A stretch of DNA of 48,384 nt from Bacteroidia bacterium (GTDB lineage: Bacteria; Bacteroidota; Bacteroidia; B-17B0; Aurantibacillaceae). Where the stretch lies: contig JADLER010000059.1 in NCBI GenBank assembly GCA_020846025.1, positions 1-48,384 of the forward strand. The letters run 5' to 3'. Below, piece after piece: positions 44,107 to 48,384 of this stretch. The notes under the pieces were generated by a model. That model made no database searches. It was not told the DNA's origin and saw only the letters and a list, made by a program, of their open reading frames with translations. How positions within the stretch are numbered: the stretch's first letter is position 1; each line of letters begins with the position of its first letter. Both the position numbers and the translations under genes were made by a program.

Positions 44107-46917
44107 TTACTTACTTAAATACAAGTTCCTTTCACTGTACACATTTTGAAAATACTCATCTTGTAAGTTCTCTATAAAATAAATAGCCTCTCCTGTTGAT
44201 TTCATTTCAGGCCCCAATTCTTTCTGAATATCAGGGAATTTCTCATAACTAAATACAGGGATTTTAATAGCATAGCCATTCTGTTTAGGTGTAAAATTAA
44301 AGTCTTTAATCTTAGCGCCTAGCATAACTTTTGTTGCATAGTTTACATAAGGCTCATCATAAGCCTTTGCAATAAATGGTACGGTGCGAGAAGCACGAGG
44401 ATTTGCTTCAATAATATATACTACCTCATCTTTTATAGCAAATTGTATATTTATTAATCCAACTGTGCGTAACGCTAAAGCAATTGTTTTAGTATGTTGT
44501 TCAATTTGTTGCATCACCTTTTTACTTAAATCAAAAGGAGGTAATACCGCGTAACTATCACCACTATGAATACCAGCAGGTTCAATATGTTCCATAATAC
44601 CTATAATGTGCACATCTTTTCCGTCACAAATTGCATCAGCCTCTGCCTCAATGGCACCCGCCAAAAAATGGTCTAATAACACCTTATTATCAGGTAAATC
44701 GTTTAATAATTTTACGACGTGTTGTTCTAAATCTTCTTCGTTAATTACAATCTTCATACTTTGTCCACCTAATACATAACTTGGGCGGACAAGTAACGGA
44801 AAGCCCAATTCTTTAGATAAATTAATAGCCTCTTCGGCATCATTTATTACGCCAAACTTTGGATATGGAATGTTATTTTCTTTTAGTAGCGTCGAAAAAC
44901 TACCTCTGTCTTCTGCTAAGTCTAACGATTTAAAATCGGTGCCTATAATCTTAATGCCATAACGCTCTAATTTTTCGGCTAATTTTAAAGCGGTTTGTCC
45001 ACCTAATTGAACAATCACTCCTTCTGGTTTTTCGTGTAAAATAATATCGTAAATGTGTTCCCAAAATACGGGTTCAAAATATAATTTATCGGCAGTACTA
45101 AAATCAGTGCTTACAGTCTCGGGGTTACAATTAATCATAATGGTTTCGTAGCCCATTTCTTTGGCGGCCAATACTCCATGCACACAACTATAATCGAACT
45201 CAATACCTTGCCCAATTCTATTAGGGCCACTTCCTAAAATTATAACTTTTTTCTTATCGGTTCTTATACTCTCATTTTCATCTTCAAAAGTTGAATAATA
45301 ATATGGTGTTTTAGCTTCAAACTCGGCCGCACAAGTATCCACCATTTTAAACACTCTATTGATATTCATTACTTTTCGTTTTGCATATACCTCACTTTCT
45401 AGACAACGTAACAAATGTGCAATTTGTCTATCAGCATATCCCATTTGCTTAGCTTCGTATAATAAATCTTTAGGAATATTTTGTAAAGTGTATTTTGCCA
45501 CTTCGTTTTCAAGCGCAATCATTTGTTCTATCTGTTCCAAAAACCACATATCGATGCGTGTTAGTTTTTGAATCGTTTTGATAGAGATCCCTAATTTCAT
45601 GGCATCGTATATCATAAATAAACGATTCCAACTTGGCCTTTCTAACCCTGCTAATAATTCAGCTTGATTGGTAGATTCTTTTCCATCAGCACCTAGTCCA
45701 TTACGTTTTATTTCTAACGACTGACAGGCCTTTTGTAAAGCTTCTTGAAACGAACGACCAATAGCCATAACTTCACCAACAGATTTCATTTGAAACCCTA
45801 ATTCTCTGTTGCAGCCTTTAAATTTGTCGAAGTTCCAGCGTGGGATTTTTACAATAACGTAATCTAAGGTTGGTTCAAAATAGGCAGAGGTTTGTTTAGT
45901 AATTTGATTTTGCAACTCATCTAAAGTATAACCAATGGCTAATTTACTAGCAATACGCGCAATAGGATAACCAGTTGCCTTGCTGGCTAATGCTGATGAA
46001 CGTGATACACGTGGATTAATCTCAATAGCAATAATTTCTTCTTTTTCATCATCACTTACTGCAAATTGTACATTACAGCCTCCTGCAAAATTTCCAATAC
46101 TGCGCATCATTTTAATAGCCATGGTACGCATTTTTTGATACGTGCTATCACTTAATGTTTGTGCAGGTGCAACGGTAATACTGTCTCCCGTGTGCACACC
46201 CATTGGATCAAAATTTTCGATTGAACAAATAATGGCTACATTATCGTTTTTATCTCTTAATAATTCTAATTCATATTCTTTCCATCCCAACACCGCTTTA
46301 TCAATCAATACTTCATGTATTGGCGATGTTTGTAAGCCTCGGTTTAATAATTGATCGTAATCTTCTTTTTTATATACTACAGAACCGCCACTACCACCCA
46401 AGGTAAACGAAGGACGAATCACTAATGGAAAACCAAATTCTTGCGCAATGGACTTCCCCTCTAAAAATGATTTTGCAATTTTGCTTGGCGCCATATTCAC
46501 GCCAATCTCCTCCATTCTCGCACGAAATAAATCTCTATCCTCGGTAACTTTAATAGCTTCAATATCTACACCAATCATTTTTACATTGTACTTTTTCCAT
46601 ATCCCTAAATCATCGCATTTCATAGCAAGATTTAAAGCGGTTTGTCCGCCCATGGTTGGCAGTACAGCATCTATCTTACGTTCTTCTAAGATTTTAATAA
46701 TTGATTTAACTTCTAGTGGCAACAAATACACATAATCGGCTGTTACCTTATCCGTCATAATGGTGGCAGGATTAGAGTTAATTAAGGTAACTTCAACACC
46801 CTCTTCTCTTAAACTTTTGGCTGATTGAGAACCAGAATAATCAAACTCACATGCTTGGCCAATAACAATAGGGCCAGAACCAATAATTAAAACGGATTTT
46901 ATAGACGTGTCTTTCAT
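44107..46917 (-). CDS. carB: Carbamoyl-phosphate synthase large subunit, lacking the allosteric domain
   Basis: CarB makes carbamoyl phosphate from bicarbonate, ATP and glutamine-derived ammonia, feeding arginine and pyrimidine synthesis. The two homologous ATP-grasp synthetase halves are visible: the first begins GSGPIVIGQACEFDYSG, the second GSGPNRIGQGIEFDYSC, each with its ATP-binding and metal residues (for example INPRVSRSSALASKATG and IEANPRASRTVPFIAKA). The length is 936 residues against about 1070 in E. coli. The sequence ends shortly after the second synthetase unit (KSTGEAIYF), so the C-terminal MGS-like domain that binds ornithine/UMP is absent. The same short form is known in other Bacteroidota, so this is not a local truncation. 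The small subunit carA is not in the window. Confidence 0.95.
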   Translation of the reverse strand: MKDTSIKSVLIIGSGPIVIGQACEFDYSGSQSAKSLREEGVEVTLINSNPATIMTDKVTADYVYLLPLEVKSIIKILEERKIDAVLPTMGGQTALNLAMKCDDLGIWKKYNVKMIGVDIEAIKVTEDRDLFRARMEEIGVNMAPSKIAKSFLEGKSIAQEFGFPLVIRPSFTLGGSGGSVVYKKEDYDQLLNRGLQTSPIHEVLIDKAVLGWKEYELELLRDKNDNVAIICSIENFDPMGVHTGDSITVAPAQTLSDSTYQKMRTMAIKMMRSIGNFAGGCNVQFAVSDDEKEEIIAIEINPRVSRSSALASKATGYPIARIASKLAIGYTLDELQNQITKQTSAYFEPTLDYVIVKIPRWNFDKFKGCNRELGFQMKSVGEVMAIGRSFQEALQKACQSLEIKRNGLGADGKESTNQAELLAGLERPSWNRLFMIYDAMKLGISIKTIQKLTRIDMWFLEQIEQMIALENEVAKYTLQNIPKDLLYEAKQMGYADRQIAHLLRCLESEVYAKRKVMNINRVFKMVDTCAAEFEAKTPYYYSTFEDENESIRTDKKKVIILGSGPNRIGQGIEFDYSCVHGVLAAKEMGYETIMINCNPETVSTDFSTADKLYFEPVFWEHIYDIILHEKPEGVIVQLGGQTALKLAEKLERYGIKIIGTDFKSLDLAEDRGSFSTLLKENNIPYPKFGVINDAEEAINLSKELGFPLLVRPSYVLGGQSMKIVINEEDLEQHVVKLLNDLPDNKVLLDHFLAGAIEAEADAICDGKDVHIIGIMEHIEPAGIHSGDSYAVLPPFDLSKKVMQQIEQHTKTIALALRTVGLINIQFAIKDEVVYIIEANPRASRTVPFIAKAYDEPYVNYATKVMLGAKIKDFNFTPKQNGYAIKIPVFSYEKFPDIQKELGPEMKSTGEAIYFIENLQDEYFQNVYSERNLYLSK

Positions 46918-46944
46918 AAATTGTAAATGCTCGTTCTTTGATAG

Positions 46945-46960
46945 GTGAATGCTTATTCAC
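46945..46960. promoter_or_regulatory. Candidate ArgR box in the carB leader
   Basis: GTGAAT-GCTT-ATTCAC is a perfect 16-bp palindrome. Its core TGAAT-N4-ATTCA equals the arginine repressor (ArgR/AhrC) half-site arrangement. It sits about 10-25 bp downstream of the transcription start predicted from the carB promoter. Only one box is visible, whereas operators often have two. As RNA it would form a 6-bp hairpin with a tetraloop, an alternative explanation. Confidence 0.45.
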
Positions 46961-46976
46961 AAAAAAACAAACTTGG

Positions 46977-47006
46977 TAAAGATACAGGTTTGAACGGTTT
47001 TTACAA
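46977..47006 (-). promoter_or_regulatory. carB promoter
   Basis: On the minus strand TTG (47006-47004), 19 bases, then TATCTTTA (46984-46977), one base off TAnnTTTG with ideal spacing. The -10 box ends 60 bp before the carB ATG. Confidence 0.6.
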
Positions 47007-47030
47007 CAAGTAAGATTTTAACATTTAATT

Positions 47031-47069
47031 AAAAAACACCCAATCACAATAATCTTATGATTGGGTGTT
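47031..47069 (-). terminator. Terminator of the secreted-protein gene at 47 kb
   Basis: A perfect 12-bp stem AACACCCAATCA (47035-47046) / TGATTGGGTGTT (47058-47069) with an 11-nt loop; on the minus strand the stem runs into a T6 stretch at 47036-47031. It lies 21 bp beyond the stop codon, separating this gene from carB. Confidence 0.85.
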
Positions 47070-47090
47070 ATCAAATAAGTATGCAACTAA

Positions 47091-47933
47091 TTATTTGTTC
47101 TTGGCTGTTGTTACTGCCTCATCAAATTCGAGTTCAATGGTATCGCCTTTTTCTTTAACCAAAGGCGATTCAGAGAATGTTTCGTTCCAAACAATTTCCA
47201 TGATTACTTTTTGCATATCCATCTTCTTACCACCCTCAAATCTATCCCATTTTAAAGTTACCGTTTCTTCATCGCCTTTCATTAACATTACCTCTCTAGT
47301 TTTAGAATCCAACAAACCTGGTTTCTTTGCATTGGCATACTCATTTCCATCAGGCATCTTAATACTCGCTTTTGAGCCATTAATGATTCCGACTTTGTTG
47401 CCATTATATGCACACTTAAATTTCACCTCAGTCTTATCGGTCTCTTTTACTAATCCCGTCATTGTACATGTAAAATCACCAGTTTTAAAATCATTCTTTG
47501 CAGGTGGCAATTTAAAATTATCTGTTTTAACTACGTCTCCCGAAGTAGAAACCGAATATAATCCATCAATTACGTAGGAATAATTTTTTACTTCGTTATA
47601 TCCAGTACCTTTTAGATTAATGGTTACAAAAGTGGAAGCATTTGGATTAATGATGATGTTTTTTTCAGATGGTTTAGATTCTTTTCCATTTATTACAAAC
47701 TTACTTTCAGTAGGTTTGTAAATAATAAAGTTGGCAGATTTATTTGTGATCTTTAATTTGAATTTAGTTTCTCCATCTGTTGAAACAGCGTTATCTACTT
47801 TAAACGATACGTCGCCAATCTCTTTTGTTACATCTTTATAATATAGCTTCTGAAATTTCTGTGCGTATGTTACACCACAAAACATAGCAGTTGCAACAAG
47901 GGTTATAATTTGCTTTTTCATAATTACTTTCAT
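47091..47933 (-). CDS. Secreted protein of unknown family, paralog of the 41-kb protein
   Basis: A 280-residue protein with a signal peptide; either the ATG at 47933 or the one at 47921 (MKKQIITLVATAMFCGVTYAQ, first residues) may be used. I do not recognise the family. Blocks shared in order with the protein at 40952-41743 include YYKDVTKEIGDVSFKVDNAVS, KFKLKITNKSANFIIYKPTE, NFKLPPAKNDF, KVGIINGSKASIKMPDGN and WNETFSESPLV. The C-terminus is acidic then basic, with no sorting tail, so it is probably periplasmic. A canonical promoter for it lies inside the transposase remnant upstream, and a strong terminator follows. Cellular role unknown. Confidence 0.82.
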   Translation of the reverse strand: MKVIMKKQIITLVATAMFCGVTYAQKFQKLYYKDVTKEIGDVSFKVDNAVSTDGETKFKLKITNKSANFIIYKPTESKFVINGKESKPSEKNIIINPNASTFVTINLKGTGYNEVKNYSYVIDGLYSVSTSGDVVKTDNFKLPPAKNDFKTGDFTCTMTGLVKETDKTEVKFKCAYNGNKVGIINGSKASIKMPDGNEYANAKKPGLLDSKTREVMLMKGDEETVTLKWDRFEGGKKMDMQKVIMEIVWNETFSESPLVKEKGDTIELEFDEAVTTAKNK

Positions 47934-47973
47934 TTATTGTTTAATAATTTTAGTTGTGTGAATATTACTGGAG

Positions 47974-48383
47974 TTACCCCATTATTTTACTCAAAGTTAA
48001 AAAATAATTGGAACTCATCAAGAGATTTTGATTTTTGTTGAAAGGAGTATTGTAAGATTTAAGCAGATTGTAAATTCCAACAGCCATGGAGTAGCAAAAG
48101 AACACTGGTATAGCAAAGAATCGCTTGGCAAGAACAAATATTTTTTCTTTCATAATTTTCAACTTTAAGGAAGCTCACATATAAATCATAACAAAATATA
48201 CAACTGCTATTACTATAGCTACCGTGTTTTTTATAGCAATTTTTTTCTCACTCTCATATCTTCAAGATTATAGGCTTGTTTTACATATCGATAGGTTTCA
48301 TCGCATTTCCATCGTGTTAGATAATTATCAAGTATTTTATAGCATTGATTAGCGTCGTATAATGATAGTTGCTGATTGGTAAT
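47974..48383 (-). pseudogene. Decayed IS4-like transposase, C-terminal part, running off the window edge
   Basis: On the minus strand from 48383 a frame reads ...YLTRWKCDETYRYVKQAYNLED, which fits the Y-(2)-R-(3)-E-(6)-K signature of IS4-type DDE transposases, except that the position of the catalytic Glu is Asp (or shifted by one). At an A7 run (about 48241-48247) this frame hits TAA after four codons, while the -1 frame continues in the expected way: IAIKNTVAIVIAVVYFV..., then one in-frame TGA, then LKLKIMKEKIFVLAKRFFAIP and a tail to the TAA at 47974. The last ~59 codons after the TGA alone look like a small gene starting at ATG 48153. Two lesions and a shared family pattern support a dead insertion sequence. 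The 5' part and terminal repeats lie outside or are not identifiable. Confidence 0.72.
47992..48021 (-). promoter_or_regulatory. Promoter inside the transposase remnant, facing the 47-kb secreted-protein gene
   Basis: On the minus strand TTG (48021-48019), exactly 19 bases, then TAACTTTG (47999-47992): a full match to the Bacteroidota consensus. It overlaps the last codons of the transposase remnant and ends 58 bp before the ATG at 47933. Confidence 0.6.
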
Positions 48384-48384
48384 A

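Noticed and set aside
47974-48153. A free-standing small membrane protein of about 59 residues
   Set aside because: Joined to the frames upstream, it is clearly the C-terminal tail of a transposase, so it is treated as part of the pseudogene.
48241-48247. Programmed -1 frameshifting at A7 as proof of a live transposase
   Set aside because: The slippery sequence fits, but an in-frame TGA follows about 25 codons later and the catalytic Glu position is not clean, so a decayed copy is more likely.

Overview
The window looks like a chromosomal segment of an AT-rich member of the Bacteroidota, probably a gliding or T9SS-bearing environmental lineage; the order cannot be fixed from this sequence. 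The evidence is the gene content (two giant SprB-repeat adhesins with CHU_C-type C-terminal sorting domains, a PorP/SprF-family outer-membrane protein, a type A Por secretion tail, DUF2807 and DUF486 proteins) together with repeated matches to the Bacteroidota promoter pattern TTG-N17-23-TAnnTTTG and little sign of Shine-Dalgarno sequences.

Layout. 1-2.3 kb: two tandem paralogous secreted SUMF1/FGE-fold proteins, the first cut by the window edge. 2.6-4.0 kb: a GIN-domain plus beta-barrel envelope protein. 4.1-8.1 kb: pyruvate dehydrogenase E1-alpha and E2 followed by an overlapping alpha/beta hydrolase. 8.2-11.3 kb: cytidine deaminase, then a divergent hotdog dehydratase with a two-gene ABC exporter. 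11.3-13.1 kb: lepA. 13.2-20.6 kb: a 2465-residue SprB-repeat adhesin. 20.6-27.1 kb: an SBBP-repeat secreted protein, a fatty acid hydroxylase/sterol desaturase-family protein, a GT-C/TPR membrane protein, a Crp/Fnr regulator with a small partner, and a pirin. 27.2-32.6 kb: a second SprB-repeat adhesin (1450 residues) with its own SprF-like partner. 32.6-34.4 kb: trmB, a degenerate channel-like protein and lgt. 34.5-43.9 kb: mostly housekeeping and membrane genes (coiled-coil protein, FUSC protein, acyl-CoA thioesterase, HemJ-like protein, NDH-2-like dehydrogenase, trmD, rRNA-type methyltransferase, KdsC-like phosphatase, DUF486). 44.1-46.9 kb: a short carB. 47.1-48.4 kb: a secreted protein of unknown family, paralogous to one at 41 kb, preceded by the decayed 3' end of a transposase.

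How the genes work together. The adhesin genes, the SprF-like protein and the other signal-peptide proteins form a cell-surface programme that depends on a type IX secretion system encoded elsewhere. The rest is core metabolism, translation and tRNA modification.

The least expected observations are: (i) a transposase remnant at the right edge with a frameshift at an A7 run and an in-frame TGA, whose 3' coding end contains a textbook Bacteroidota promoter aimed at the next gene; (ii) a perfect TGAAT-N4-ATTCA palindrome (ArgR-box shape) between the carB promoter and start codon; (iii) an extra domain nested inside one SprB repeat and bracketed by two nearly identical repeat units; (iv) -10 elements only 5 nt from the start codons of the giant adhesin and trmD; (v) two opposed -10 elements 3 bp apart between the thioesterase and hemJ-like genes. 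I see no tRNA, rRNA, CRISPR array or prophage. I did not find a clearly new defence or biosynthetic system.
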